A stretch of 64,000 bases of DNA from Mixta sp031457955 (GCF_031457955.1 NZ_JAVDXN010000014.1:1-64000), one strand, 5' to 3'. Shown: positions 52,749 through 62,374, counted from the first letter of the stretch. Made by a program: numbers and translations. The notes: generated by a model not told the origin, from the letters alone.

Positions 52749-53063
52749 ATGTCTAAACAAACAGTGAAAAATGATGAATTAGACGTGCAGCAGGACGTTT
52801 CGGTACTGGCAGATGCGCTGGACGACTTACTGAAATCGTATGGCAGCAAAACCAAAGATGATATTGACGCGGCGCGCAGCAAAGCAGAAGCGCTGCTGAA
52901 AGAGACCCGTGCGAAAATCAACGGCCGTAACGGCGTGCGTCAGGCGGCGCGTGACGCGGGCCAGCAGGTTGACACCTGGATTCGCGATAAGCCGTGGCAC
53001 GGCGCAGGCGTCGGTACCGCTATCGGTATCTTTATCGGCGCGCTGCTGGCTTCCCGTCGCTAA
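52749..53063 (+). CDS. ygaM: YgaM, DUF883/ElaB-family membrane-anchored ribosome-associated protein
   Basis: 104 aa. An N-terminal coiled helical half (DVSVLADALDDLLKSYGSKT, DAARSKAEALLKETRAKING) and a C-terminal membrane helix (GAGVGTAIGIFIGALLASRR) are the DUF883 layout. ElaB-type proteins dock ribosomes at the inner membrane in stationary phase. GGGAGAGG precedes the ATG. The gene is followed by a strong terminator. Confidence 0.9.
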   Translation: MSKQTVKNDELDVQQDVSVLADALDDLLKSYGSKTKDDIDAARSKAEALLKETRAKINGRNGVRQAARDAGQQVDTWIRDKPWHGAGVGTAIGIFIGALLASRR

Positions 53064-53084
53064 CCCCCGATCTGCCTTCCCTGT

Positions 53085-53109
53085 CCCCGCCGCGTGCGGG
53101 GATTTTTTT
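53085..53109 (+). terminator. Terminator of ygaM
   Basis: CCCCGC/GCGGGG stem with a five-base loop, then ATTTTTTT. Confidence 0.9.
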
Positions 53110-53194
53110 GCCTGAAAAAAATTTCCCCAGCGCTGACGCGCCCTGCGTCGTGGTTTGCCGTTAGGCCTGACATCTTCATGGTTGAAAATCCAAA

Positions 53195-53242
53195 ACGCTA
53201 CATCTAGTATTCAAAACAACAAACAGACACAACACCTTGTAA
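53195..53242 (+). promoter_or_regulatory. Paired NrdR-box-like sites upstream of nrdH
   Basis: ACGCTACATCTAGTAT (53195-53210) and ACACAACACCTTGTAA (53227-53242) each match 12 of 16 positions of ACACWAKATNTTGTGT. Their starts are 32 bases apart, about three helical turns, as is typical of NrdR operators. NrdR should repress nrdHIEF when dATP is high. Confidence 0.65.
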
Positions 53243-53316
53243 TTCAGGCGCAGCGCATTATGCGCTGGCGTGTAATGTAGCACAGGGTTTCAGGACCATA
53301 AAAGGAAATACGAATC

Positions 53317-53553
53317 ATGCTCATTACTATTTACACTAAAAACAACTGCATGCAGTGTACCGCGACCAAAAACATTATGGATAAGCAGGGTCTGGCTTAT
53401 CAGCTGGTTAATCTGGACGACGAGCCTGCGGCTATCGAGAACCTGAAAGCGCTGGGCTATCGCCAGCTGCCGGTAGTAATGGCCGATGGCGATCACTGGA
53501 GCGGTTTTCGTCCCGATAAGCTGATGCGCCTGGCGCCGCAGGCGCAGGGCTAA
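53317..53553 (+). CDS. nrdH: NrdH glutaredoxin-like electron donor
   Basis: 78 aa. The redox motif CMQC in YTKNNCMQCTATKNIM and HWSGFRPDKL at the C-terminus define NrdH, which passes electrons from thioredoxin reductase to the class Ib reductase NrdE. First gene of nrdHIEF; AAAGGA precedes the ATG. The E. coli motif is CVQC, so CMQC is a conservative change. Confidence 0.95.
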   Translation: MLITIYTKNNCMQCTATKNIMDKQGLAYQLVNLDDEPAAIENLKALGYRQLPVVMADGDHWSGFRPDKLMRLAPQAQG

Positions 53554-53557
53554 GCCG

Positions 53558-53962
53558 ATGCTGGTCTACTTTTCCAGCCAGTCGGAAAACACCCATCGCT
53601 TCATTATCCGACTTGGCCTGCCCGCGCGGCGCATTCCGATCGATAAAGCACAGCGCCTGCAAGTAGATCGCCCTTTTATCCTGGTGGTGCCCAGCTACGG
53701 CGGCGGCAGTGCCCGCGGTGCGGTGCCCGCTCAGGTTATTCAGTTTCTTAATGATGAAACTAACCGTCGGCTGCTGCGCGGCGTGATTGCCGCAGGCAAC
53801 CGCAACTTCGGCGCAGGCTTTTGCCTCGCCGGTGACATCATTGCGCAAAAATGTCAGGTTCCCTACCTTTACCGCTTCGAGCTAATGGGAACCGCCGACG
53901 ATATCGCCAACGTTAAAGCGGGAGTAACCCAATTTTGGCAACAACAGACAGCCCACAGCTAG
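53558..53962 (+). CDS. nrdI: NrdI flavodoxin-like protein
   Basis: 134 aa. LVYFSSQSENTHRFI is the FMN phosphate loop and GNRNFGAGFCLAGD the isoalloxazine-binding loop. NrdI generates the oxidant that builds the dimanganese-tyrosyl cofactor of NrdF. It lies four bases after nrdH and overlaps nrdE by 28 bases, so translation is coupled. Confidence 0.95.
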   Translation: MLVYFSSQSENTHRFIIRLGLPARRIPIDKAQRLQVDRPFILVVPSYGGGSARGAVPAQVIQFLNDETNRRLLRGVIAAGNRNFGAGFCLAGDIIAQKCQVPYLYRFELMGTADDIANVKAGVTQFWQQQTAHS

Positions 53963-56070
53963 CGCCCGATTATCATGCGCTGAACGCCATGCTCAATCTT
54001 TATGATGAGCAGGGAAATATCCAGTTTGATAAAGATCGTGAGGCGGCGCGCCAGTTCTATTTGCAGCAGGTGATCCCCAACAGCGTGCCTTTCGATTCGC
54101 TGACGGCGCGGCTGCAATATCTGGTGGCGGAAGGCTACTATGAAGCGGACGTGCTGAACGCTTATCCCTTTGCGTTTGTCTGCCAGCTGTTTGAGCGGGC
54201 GGCCGGCTGGGGCTTCCGCTTCCAGACGTTTTTAGGCGCGTGGAAATTCTTTACCAGTTATGCGCTGAAAACCTTCGACGGCAAACGCTATCTGGAGGAT
54301 TTCCCCGATCGCGTCTGCATGGTAGCGCTGACGCTGGCGCAGGGCGATGAAGCGTTAGCCTCCGCGCTGATGGAAGAGATCCTCTCCGGTCGCTTCCAGC
54401 CCGCTACGCCGACGTTCCTGAACTGCGGCAAGCAGCAGCGCGGCGAACTGGTCTCCTGCTTTTTGTTGCGTATCGAAGACAATATGGAATCCATTGGTCG
54501 CGCGGTAAATTCGGCGTTACAGCTGTCAAAACGCGGCGGCGGCGTAGCCTTTTTGCTCTCTAACCTGCGCGAAGCGGGCGCGCCGATCAAGCGTATCGAA
54601 AACCAGTCCTCCGGCGTGATCCCGGTGATGAAGATGCTGGAAGATGCCTTTTCCTATGCCAACCAGCTGGGCGCGCGGCAAGGCGCGGGCGCGGTTTATC
54701 TGCATGCGCATCATCCCGATATTCTGCGTTTCCTTGATACCAAACGGGAAAACGCCGATGAGAAAATCCGGATTAAAACCCTGTCGCTCGGCGTGGTGAT
54801 CCCGGATGTGACCTTTCGTCTGGCGAAAGAGAATCAGCCGATGGCGCTGTTCTCGCCGTATGACGTGGAGCGCCTGTATGGCCAGGCGTTTGCCGATATC
54901 AGCATCAGCGAGAAGTATGATGAGATGCTGGCGGATGCGCGTATCCACAAAACCTTTATCGACGCGCGCGCGTTTTTCCAGACGCTGGCGGAAATTCAGT
55001 TTGAATCAGGCTATCCCTACATCATGTTTGAGGATACGGTCAACCGTGCCAATCCGGTACAGGGCCGTATCAATATGAGCAATCTCTGTTCCGAGATCCT
55101 GCAGGTGAACAGCCCTTCCAGCTACCATGACGATCTCAGCTATCGCCAGGTGGGCAAAGATATCTCCTGTAACCTCGGCTCGCTGAATATTGCCCACGCG
55201 ATGGATTCCGGCAATCTGGCGCGTACCGTTGAGATTGCCGTGCGCGGCCTGAGCGCGGTATCAGAGATGAGCCATATTCATTCAGTGCCGTCGATCGAGC
55301 AGGGCAATGCGCAGTCGCACGCCATTGGCCTGGGGCAGATGAACCTGCACGGCTATCTGGCACGGGAAGGGATCGCCTACGGATCGCCAGAGGCGCTGGA
55401 CTTTACCAACCTCTACTTTTACTGCATTACCTGGCATGCGCTACGCACCTCAAACCAGCTGGCGCGCGAACGTCAGCAGTGCTTTGCCGGTTTTGCGCAG
55501 TCGCGCTACGCCAGCGGCGACTATTTTACGCAGTATATTGAGCAGGCCTGGCTGCCGCGTACCGCGCGCATCCGCCGTCTGTTTGCCGACGCGGGTATCG
55601 CGCTGCCGAACCAGGCGGACTGGATAGCGCTGCGTGACGCGGTGATGCGCGACGGCCTCTATAACCAAAATTTGCAGGCGATTCCGCCCACCGGATCGAT
55701 CTCTTATATCAATCACGCCACCTCGAGCATCCACCCTATCGTCTCGCGGATTGAGATCCGCAAAGAAGGCAAGACCGGCCGCGTTTACTATCCGGCGCCC
55801 TTCCTGAGCAACGAGAATTTCGCCGCCTGGCAGGATGCCTATGAGATTGGCCCGGAGGCGATTATTGATACCTATGCGGAAGCGACGCGCCATGTTGATC
55901 AGGGCCTGTCGCTGACGCTGTTCTTCCGCGACGGCGTGACCACGCGCGATATCAACCGCGCACAGATTTACGCCTGGAAGAAAGGTATTAAAACCCTTTA
56001 TTACATTCGCCTGCGGCAGATGGCGCTGGAAGGCACCGAGGTACAGGGCTGCGTTTCCTGCTCGCTATAA
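53935..56070 (+). CDS. nrdE: NrdE, class Ib ribonucleotide reductase alpha subunit
   Basis: 711 aa. FQPATPTFLNCGKQQRGELV and SKRGGGVAFLLSNLREAGAP hold active-site residues; PPTGSISYINHATSSIHPIV and the C-terminal CVSCSL (redox Cys pair for NrdH) are clear. It reduces ribonucleoside diphosphates with NrdF. The start is TTG (ATTTTGGCAACAACAG) inside nrdI; the protein MATTDSP matches the E. coli start MATTTAE, which supports it. Confidence 0.95.
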   Translation: MATTDSPQLAPDYHALNAMLNLYDEQGNIQFDKDREAARQFYLQQVIPNSVPFDSLTARLQYLVAEGYYEADVLNAYPFAFVCQLFERAAGWGFRFQTFLGAWKFFTSYALKTFDGKRYLEDFPDRVCMVALTLAQGDEALASALMEEILSGRFQPATPTFLNCGKQQRGELVSCFLLRIEDNMESIGRAVNSALQLSKRGGGVAFLLSNLREAGAPIKRIENQSSGVIPVMKMLEDAFSYANQLGARQGAGAVYLHAHHPDILRFLDTKRENADEKIRIKTLSLGVVIPDVTFRLAKENQPMALFSPYDVERLYGQAFADISISEKYDEMLADARIHKTFIDARAFFQTLAEIQFESGYPYIMFEDTVNRANPVQGRINMSNLCSEILQVNSPSSYHDDLSYRQVGKDISCNLGSLNIAHAMDSGNLARTVEIAVRGLSAVSEMSHIHSVPSIEQGNAQSHAIGLGQMNLHGYLAREGIAYGSPEALDFTNLYFYCITWHALRTSNQLARERQQCFAGFAQSRYASGDYFTQYIEQAWLPRTARIRRLFADAGIALPNQADWIALRDAVMRDGLYNQNLQAIPPTGSISYINHATSSIHPIVSRIEIRKEGKTGRVYYPAPFLSNENFAAWQDAYEIGPEAIIDTYAEATRHVDQGLSLTLFFRDGVTTRDINRAQIYAWKKGIKTLYYIRLRQMALEGTEVQGCVSCSL

Positions 56071-56087
56071 ACTGAATGGATGGATCT

Positions 56088-57050
56088 ATGCAAAACCTTA
56101 AGCGCATCCAGGCGATAAACTGGAACCGCATTGAAGATGAGAAGGATTTGGAGGTCTGGAACCGGCTGACCAGCAATTTTTGGCTGCCGGAAAAGGTGCC
56201 GCTTTCGAACGATCTACCGGCATGGAATAGCCTGAGCAAAACGGAGCAGCAGCTAACCATCCGCGTGTTTACCGGCCTGACGCTGCTGGATACGTTGCAA
56301 AACGGCGTCGGTGCGCCCGCGCTGATGAGCGATGCGCTGACGCCGCACGAAGAGGCGGTGATGTCGAATATCAGCTTTATGGAAGCGGTGCATGCCCGCT
56401 CCTACAGCTCGATTTTCTCAACGCTCTGTTCGGTTAACGAGGTGGACGCCGCCTACGCCTGGAGCGAAAGCTGCGGCCCGCTGCAAAATAAAGCGGCGCT
56501 GATCCACCAGCACTATTGCGCCGACGACGCGCTGAAAAAGAAGATTGCCAGCGTCTTTCTGGAATCGTTTCTGTTCTATTCCGGCTTCTGGCTGCCGATG
56601 TACTGGTCAAGCCGCGGTAAGCTCACCAATACCGCCGACCTTATTCGCCTGATTATTCGCGATGAGGCGGTGCATGGCTACTACATCGGCTATAAGTATC
56701 AAAAAGCGCTGGAAAAAGTTGACTCCGCCCGCCGTGAGGCGCTGCAACAGTTTGCTATTGAACTGATGATGGCGCTGTATGATAACGAGCTGGCCTATAC
56801 CGAGGCGCTGTATGGCGACACGCCGTGGCTGGAGGAGGTAAAAGCCTTCCTGCACTATAACGCCAATAAGGCGCTGATGAATTTGGGCTATGAGGCGCTG
56901 TTCCCGGCGGAGATGACCCAGGTAAACCCGGCGATTTTAAGCGCGCTGTCGCCTAATGCCGATGAAAATCATGATTTCTTCTCCGGCTCCGGTTCCTCGT
57001 ATGTGATGGGCAAAGCGGTGGATACCGAAGATGAGGACTGGGATTTTTAA
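56088..57050 (+). CDS. nrdF: NrdF, class Ib ribonucleotide reductase beta subunit
   Basis: 320 aa from the ATG at 56088, with GGATGG upstream; an ATG twelve bases earlier is possible. RISAINWNRIE-like start, EDEKDLEVWNRLTSNFWLPE, then the metal-site helices (SFMEAVHARSYSSIFSTL and RLIIRDEAVHGYYIGY) and the radical Tyr in the former. It carries the Mn- or Fe-tyrosyl cofactor that starts catalysis in NrdE. Last gene of the operon, followed by a terminator. Confidence 0.95.
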   Translation: MQNLKRIQAINWNRIEDEKDLEVWNRLTSNFWLPEKVPLSNDLPAWNSLSKTEQQLTIRVFTGLTLLDTLQNGVGAPALMSDALTPHEEAVMSNISFMEAVHARSYSSIFSTLCSVNEVDAAYAWSESCGPLQNKAALIHQHYCADDALKKKIASVFLESFLFYSGFWLPMYWSSRGKLTNTADLIRLIIRDEAVHGYYIGYKYQKALEKVDSARREALQQFAIELMMALYDNELAYTEALYGDTPWLEEVKAFLHYNANKALMNLGYEALFPAEMTQVNPAILSALSPNADENHDFFSGSGSSYVMGKAVDTEDEDWDF

Positions 57051-57060
57051 ATAATCTCCG

Positions 57061-57087
57061 GGGCGCTTCAGCGCCCTGTTCTTTTTT
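57061..57087 (+). terminator. Terminator of nrdHIEF
   Basis: GGGCGC-TTCA-GCGCCC stem-loop followed by TGTTCTTTTTT. Confidence 0.88.
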
Positions 57088-57431
57088 CACTGCTAATGCC
57101 GATCAAATAACACAATTCAAACCCAGACACTTCGTCAAAAATAATCATTTCATCCTGCGTGATTAATCACAATTGCTCGCGATTTTTTCCTAAAAATAAT
57201 GGCAAAAACGCCCCTTCTCACCCCTGAAATTCATCTTTTTTTAGCCAGCGATTATTCCGCCTTAGCCCTTACTCCTTCTGACCTGAGGTGAGATGCGCAT
57301 CTCAAAGTGTGATGCCGCGCGGCGCGCAAAGGGTTGTCTGAGATGCTAAGTATGATAGGGTATAGACCGTTTTAAATTCACCAGGACAAGTCTCACTGTA
57401 AATAATTAACTAACCAGGAAACTTAAATTGC
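57088..57431 (+). promoter_or_regulatory. ProU upstream region
   Basis: About 340 bases that should hold the osmotically induced proV promoter. A+T-rich tracts (57100-57270) and the A+T-rich start of proV fit H-NS-mediated repression known for proU. ACCAGGAAAC precedes proV. I could not pick the exact -35 and -10 elements. Confidence 0.5.
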
Positions 57432-58628
57432 ATGGCAATTAAGCTTGAAGCAAAGAATCTTTATAAAGTATTTGGCGAAAATCCCGAGCGTGCTTTTAAA
57501 TATATTGATAAAGGCGTCAGCAAAGAAACGCTGTTGGAAAAAACCGGACTCTCTTTAGGCGTTAAAAATGCCAGTCTGGCCATTGAAGAAGGCGAGATAT
57601 TTGTCATCATGGGGCTTTCCGGTTCAGGGAAATCCACCATGGTTCGCCTTCTCAATCGTCTGATAGAGCCGACACGCGGCCAGGTAATTATTGACGGCGT
57701 CGATATTGCGAAAATATCTGACAGCGAGCTGCGCGACGTACGGCGAAATAAGATCAGCATGGTGTTTCAGTCATTCGCGCTGATGCCGCATATGAACGTG
57801 CTGAATAATACCGCTTTCGGCATGGAATTAGCGGGCGTTCCGCAGCAGGAACGGCAGGAAAAAGCGCTGGAGGCGCTGCGTCAGGTTGGGCTGGAAAATT
57901 ATGCCCACGCCTGGCCGGATGAATTATCCGGCGGAATGCGCCAGCGCGTTGGATTAGCGCGCGCGCTGGCAATTAACCCCGATATTTTATTAATGGACGA
58001 GGCATTTTCCGCGCTCGATCCTTTAATCCGCACTGAAATGCAGGATGAGCTGGTAAAGCTACAGGCGAAACATCAGCGCACCATTATTTTTATTTCCCAC
58101 GATCTTGATGAAGCCATGCGTATTGGCGATCGCATCGCCATTATGCAGGGCGGCGAAGTGGTGCAGGTCGGCACGCCGGATGAAATTTTAAATAATCCCG
58201 CCAATGACTACGTGCGCACCTTTTTCCGTGGCGTGGATATTAGCCATGTGTTTAGCGCCAAAGATATTGCTCGTCGCGGTGCCAGCGCGCTGATCCGTAA
58301 ATCTCCCGGTTTTGGCCCGCGCTCGGCCATTAAGCTGTTGCAGGATGAAGATCGGGAATATGGCTACGTGCTGGATAAACAGAAGTTTGTGGGCGTAGTT
58401 TCCACCGATTCGCTGAAGGCGGCGCTGGCGGCCGGTAGCGGCATTGATACCGCCCTGCTTGCCGAGCCTGCCGCCGTAACGGGCGATACCTCTCTGAATG
58501 AATTGCTGTCGCATGTGGCTCAGGCGCCCTGCGCCGTGCCGATTGTCGGTGAAGAACAGCAGTACATTGGGGTCATTTCTAAAGGCACGCTGTTACAGGC
58601 ACTGGATCGTGAGGGGAATCAGCCATGA
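57432..58628 (+). CDS. proV: ProV, glycine betaine/proline ABC transporter ATPase
   Basis: 398 aa. Walker A GLSGSGKST, the signature LSGGMRQRVGLARAL, Walker B ILLMDEAFSALD and the switch His in IIFISHDLDEA are complete. The C-terminal 110 residues are the tandem CBS domains that gate the family by ionic strength. It energises uptake of compatible solutes at high osmolarity. It overlaps proW by four bases (ATGA). Confidence 0.95.
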   Translation: MAIKLEAKNLYKVFGENPERAFKYIDKGVSKETLLEKTGLSLGVKNASLAIEEGEIFVIMGLSGSGKSTMVRLLNRLIEPTRGQVIIDGVDIAKISDSELRDVRRNKISMVFQSFALMPHMNVLNNTAFGMELAGVPQQERQEKALEALRQVGLENYAHAWPDELSGGMRQRVGLARALAINPDILLMDEAFSALDPLIRTEMQDELVKLQAKHQRTIIFISHDLDEAMRIGDRIAIMQGGEVVQVGTPDEILNNPANDYVRTFFRGVDISHVFSAKDIARRGASALIRKSPGFGPRSAIKLLQDEDREYGYVLDKQKFVGVVSTDSLKAALAAGSGIDTALLAEPAAVTGDTSLNELLSHVAQAPCAVPIVGEEQQYIGVISKGTLLQALDREGNQP

Positions 58629-59845
58629 GTCAGGCAATCAGTAATCCATGGGAAACCAGCGCAGCGCAGCCCGCTTCAACCGCTACCGCCAGCGATCCCT
58701 GGGGCGGCACGGCGCAGCCTGCCGCTGACGGGGCAACACAATCCACCGGCGGCGCTGATGCCGGAGGGACGCCTTCCGACGCGACCGGCAGCGCCGACGC
58801 CTGGGGTTCCCCTTCCGACGCGACCGGCAGCGCCGACGCCTGGGGCTCGCCTTCCAATGCGGCTGGCGGCCACGATGCCGTCGCCAGCAGCAGCGACTGG
58901 CTTAACAGCGCGCCTGCGCCGCAGGCAGAATCGTTTAATGTGCTGGATCCTTTTCACTACACGCTGATCCCGCTGGATAGCTGGGTTACACACGGGATCG
59001 ACTGGATCGTTAGCCATTTCCGTCCGCTGTTTCAGGGTATTCGCATTCCGGTGGATTATATCCTCAGCGCGTTTCAACAGCTGCTGCTGGGCATGCCCGC
59101 GCCGGTAGCGATTGTGCTGTTTGCGCTTATCGCCTGGCAGCTCTCCAGCGTTAGCATGGGCGTCGCCACGCTGGTCTCGCTGGTGCTGATCGGCGCTATC
59201 GGCGCCTGGTCGCAGGCGATGGTCACGCTGGCGCTGGTATTAACCGCCCTGCTGTTCTGTATTGTTATCGGCCTGCCGCTGGGTATCTGGCTGGCGCGCA
59301 GCGAACGCGCCGGACGCATTATTCGTCCGCTGCTGGATGCGATGCAAACCACGCCGGCCTTTGTCTATCTGGTGCCGATTGTGATGCTGTTTGGCATCGG
59401 CAACGTGCCGGGCGTCGTGGTGACCATTATCTTTGCCCTGCCGCCAATTGTGCGTCTTACCGTGCTGGGCATTAAGCAGGTGCCGGAAGATTTAATTGAG
59501 GCGGCGGAGTCGTTTGGCGCTAACCCGCGACAGATGCTGTTTAAAGTGCAGCTGCCGCTGGCGATGCCGACGATTATGGCGGGCGTGAACCAGACGCTGA
59601 TGCTGGCGCTGTCGATGGTGGTGATCGCCTCAATGATCGCGGTCGGCGGCCTTGGACAGATGGTGCTGCGCGGCATTGGCCGTCTTGATATGGGGCTGGC
59701 TACCGTAGGCGGCGTCGGTATCGTGATTCTCGCCATTATTCTCGATCGCCTGACCCAGTCCTTTGGCCGCAACAGCCGCAGCCGTGGCAATCAACGCTGG
59801 TACGCCACCGGCCCGCTGGGTTTACTGACCCGTCTGATTAAATAA
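58625..59845 (+). CDS. proW: ProW, glycine betaine ABC transporter permease
   Basis: 406 aa. From about residue 95 it is a standard ProW permease (FNVLDPFHYTLIPLDSWVTH, GMPAPVAIVLFALIAWQ, the EAA loop in EDLIEAAESFGANPRQMLFK). The N-terminal cytoplasmic tail is expanded: 13-residue tandem units (G.PSDATGSADAW) cover 58766-58882. E. coli ProW has one similar SADAWGTP stretch, as I recall. Second gene of proVWX. Confidence 0.95.
   Translation: MSQAISNPWETSAAQPASTATASDPWGGTAQPAADGATQSTGGADAGGTPSDATGSADAWGSPSDATGSADAWGSPSNAAGGHDAVASSSDWLNSAPAPQAESFNVLDPFHYTLIPLDSWVTHGIDWIVSHFRPLFQGIRIPVDYILSAFQQLLLGMPAPVAIVLFALIAWQLSSVSMGVATLVSLVLIGAIGAWSQAMVTLALVLTALLFCIVIGLPLGIWLARSERAGRIIRPLLDAMQTTPAFVYLVPIVMLFGIGNVPGVVVTIIFALPPIVRLTVLGIKQVPEDLIEAAESFGANPRQMLFKVQLPLAMPTIMAGVNQTLMLALSMVVIASMIAVGGLGQMVLRGIGRLDMGLATVGGVGIVILAIILDRLTQSFGRNSRSRGNQRWYATGPLGLLTRLIK
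58766..58882 (+). repeat. 39-bp tandem repeats in the proW N-terminus
   Basis: Three in-frame units of 39 bases: 58766-58804 and 58805-58843 are nearly identical (TCCGACGCGACCGGCAGCG core), the third (58844-58882) is diverged. They encode a Ser/Gly/Asp/Ala-rich disordered tail ending each time in AW or AV. Slippage could change the copy number without breaking the frame. Confidence 0.85.
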
Positions 59846-59911
59846 CGCGCAGGCGGCGTCTCTGCACGCCGCCCCGTTATCGCCTGATAATAAACTTATA
59901 AGGAAACCGCT

Positions 59912-60907
59912 ATGCGTAAAACTGCCCTTTTGGCCGCCGCTCTGACCTCGCTGGCTGCCGTGCCGACGTTCGCCGCTGATTTACCCGGTCAAGGCATGAC
60001 CGTTAAGCCAATTCAAAGCACCATTTCTGAAGAGAGCTTCCAGACACTACTGGTAAGCCGCGCACTGGAGAAACTGGGCTACCGCGTCGAGAAGCCACAA
60101 GAAGTGGATTATAACGTCGGCTATACCTCAATTGCCTCCGGCGACGCCACCTTTACCGCGGTGAACTGGCAACCGCTGCATGACGATATGTATCAGGCCG
60201 CTGGCGGCGATAAGGCTTTTTATCGCCAGGGAACCTATGTTACCGGCGCGGCGCAAGGCTATTTGATCGATAAGAAAACCGCCGAGAAATATCATATTAC
60301 CCGTATCGATCAGCTAAAAGATGAGAAGCTGGCGCGCCTGTTTGATACCAACGGCGACGGCAAAGCCGATATGACCGGCTGCGCGCCGGGCTGGGGCTGC
60401 GAAGCAGTCATCTTGCATCAGAATAAAGCCTTCGGCCTGGATAAGACCGTGGAGCCAAACATGGGTAACTATGCCGCCATGATGGCTGATACCCTGGCTC
60501 GCTATAAGCAGGGAAAACCGATTCTTTATTATACCTGGACGCCTTACTGGATCAGCGATGTGCTGGTGCCGGGCCGCGACGTCGTCTGGCTGCAGGTGCC
60601 GTTCTCTTCCATGCCGGGCGCGCAGAAAGAGGTGGATACCCAACTGCCGAACGGTGCTAACTACGGTTTCCCGGTGAATACCATGCACATCGTGGCAAAC
60701 AAAGCGTGGGCCGAGAAAAATCCGGCGGCGGCACGCCTGTTTGCTGAGATGAAACTGCCGATTGCCGACATCAATGCGCAAAACTCCCGCATGCATCAGG
60801 GCCACGCTTCTGAGCAGGAGATTAACGCTCATGTTGATGGCTGGATTAAAGCGTATCAGGCGCAGTTCGATCGCTGGGTCGAGGATGCGAAAGCTGCCGC
60901 AAAATAA
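59912..60907 (+). CDS. proX: ProX, periplasmic glycine betaine-binding protein
   Basis: 331 aa with a signal peptide (LLAAALTSLAAVPTFA). The ligand-binding Trp residues occur in FTAVNWQPLHDDMYQAAGG and YYTWTPYWISDVLVPG. CAPGWGCEAV holds the Cys pair. It delivers glycine betaine to ProW. Third gene of the operon, followed by a terminator. Confidence 0.95.
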   Translation: MRKTALLAAALTSLAAVPTFAADLPGQGMTVKPIQSTISEESFQTLLVSRALEKLGYRVEKPQEVDYNVGYTSIASGDATFTAVNWQPLHDDMYQAAGGDKAFYRQGTYVTGAAQGYLIDKKTAEKYHITRIDQLKDEKLARLFDTNGDGKADMTGCAPGWGCEAVILHQNKAFGLDKTVEPNMGNYAAMMADTLARYKQGKPILYYTWTPYWISDVLVPGRDVVWLQVPFSSMPGAQKEVDTQLPNGANYGFPVNTMHIVANKAWAEKNPAAARLFAEMKLPIADINAQNSRMHQGHASEQEINAHVDGWIKAYQAQFDRWVEDAKAAAK

Positions 60908-61015
60908 GGCGGAGTACGGATTTAACGCGTCTGGCCCGATGAGGCCCGCCCAAAAAACGGGTAGCACAGGCTAAACGTTAACCTTTCCCATACGGCAACA
61001 TCGTCACCATTTGAG

Positions 61016-61042
61016 CGGGCAGCATCTGTTGCCCGTTTTTTA
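61016..61042 (+). terminator. Terminator of proVWX
   Basis: CGGGCA/TGCCCG stem with an eight-base loop (61016-61021, 61030-61035) and a TTTTTTA tail. Confidence 0.85.
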
Positions 61043-61189
61043 TTTATTCTTTCTTTACATCAGCTAAAGGTTACGCTGGCACGGATAAAGGTAAACAAAA
61101 CTGGTATGTCCTGTTAAACACAACCAACAATGAAATAGTTTTTTGAGTTACTATTAGCTTCGACGAATTATCAACCTTGCTTATTGCTT

Positions 61190-62374
61190 ATGAATTCAAC
61201 AACCCAGGGGCTTAGCCCAACGCTGGTCGCGCTCATGTCAATCGCCACGGGACTGGCGGTGGCCTGTAACTATTATGCGCAGCCCCTGCTGGATACCATT
61301 GCCCACAGCTTTAACCTGTCGGTTAATCAGGCCGGTTTTATCGTGACTACCGCCCAGCTTGGCTATGCGGCGGGACTGCTGCTGCTGGTGCCGCTGGGCG
61401 ATCGCCTGGAGCGACGCGGGCTGATTGTGGGCATGAGCCTGCTGGCGGCAGGCGGCATGGTGATCACTGCGCTCTCCACCAGCCTGGGCATGATGCTGTT
61501 GGGCACCGCGTTGACCGGCCTGTTTTCGGTGGTTGCTCAGCTGCTGGTGCCGCTGGCCGCCACGCTCGCCGCGCCGGAAAAACGCGGCAAAGTGGTGGGC
61601 ACCGTGATGAGTGGCCTGCTGCTTGGCATTTTGCTGGCCCGTACCGTTGCCGGTGCGCTGGCACAGCTGGGCGGCTGGCGCGCGGTATTCTGGGTAGCCA
61701 GCGTGCTGATGGTATTGATGGCGCTGGCGCTGTGGCGCGGCTTGCCGCGCTATCGTCAAACCGTGGCGCTTAGCTATCCGCAGCTGCTGGGCTCTATCTT
61801 CCGCCTGTATGCCGAGTCACGCGTTCTCCGCACCCGCGCCATGATTGGCTGCCTCTCTTTCGCTAATTTCAGCGTGCTTTGGACCTCAATGGCGTTTTTA
61901 CTCGCCGCTCCGCCGTTTAACTATTCGGAAGGCGAGATCGGCCTGCTGGGACTGGCAGGCGCGGCGGGCGCGCTGGCGGCGCGTCAGGCGGGTTCGCTGG
62001 CGGATCGGGGCAAAGCGCGCCTGACCACCACGCTGGGGTTGCTGATTATGCTGGCGTCCTGGGGCTTAACCGCGCTGGGGGCGCATTCCCTGATAGCGCT
62101 GATTGCCGGCATTATTCTGCTCGATTTAGCGGTACAGGGCGTCCACATCACCAATCAGAGCGTGATCTACCGGCGCATGCCCGAGGCGCGTAACCGACTG
62201 ACGGCTGGCTATATGACCAGCTACTTTATCGGCGGCGCTGCCGGTTCGCTTATCTCCGCCAGCGCTTATCATTTTGCTGGCTGGTATGGCGTCTGTATTG
62301 CGGGCACGCTATTAACTTTGCTTAACCTGTTAAGCTGGTGGCAAGGCCACCGCTACGAAGATCACAATAATTAA
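61190..62374 (+). CDS. ygaY: YgaY-like MFS transporter
   Basis: 394 aa from the ATG at 61190. Twelve helices: ATGLAVACNYYAQPLLDTIA, the A-motif-like LLVPLGDRLERRGLIVGMSL, and VPLAATLAAPEKRGKVVG. In E. coli the ygaY locus after proX is a pseudogene, from memory; here it is intact. The transported substrate is unknown. It is in the same relative position as in E. coli. Confidence 0.83.
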   Translation: MNSTTQGLSPTLVALMSIATGLAVACNYYAQPLLDTIAHSFNLSVNQAGFIVTTAQLGYAAGLLLLVPLGDRLERRGLIVGMSLLAAGGMVITALSTSLGMMLLGTALTGLFSVVAQLLVPLAATLAAPEKRGKVVGTVMSGLLLGILLARTVAGALAQLGGWRAVFWVASVLMVLMALALWRGLPRYRQTVALSYPQLLGSIFRLYAESRVLRTRAMIGCLSFANFSVLWTSMAFLLAAPPFNYSEGEIGLLGLAGAAGALAARQAGSLADRGKARLTTTLGLLIMLASWGLTALGAHSLIALIAGIILLDLAVQGVHITNQSVIYRRMPEARNRLTAGYMTSYFIGGAAGSLISASAYHFAGWYGVCIAGTLLTLLNLLSWWQGHRYEDHNN

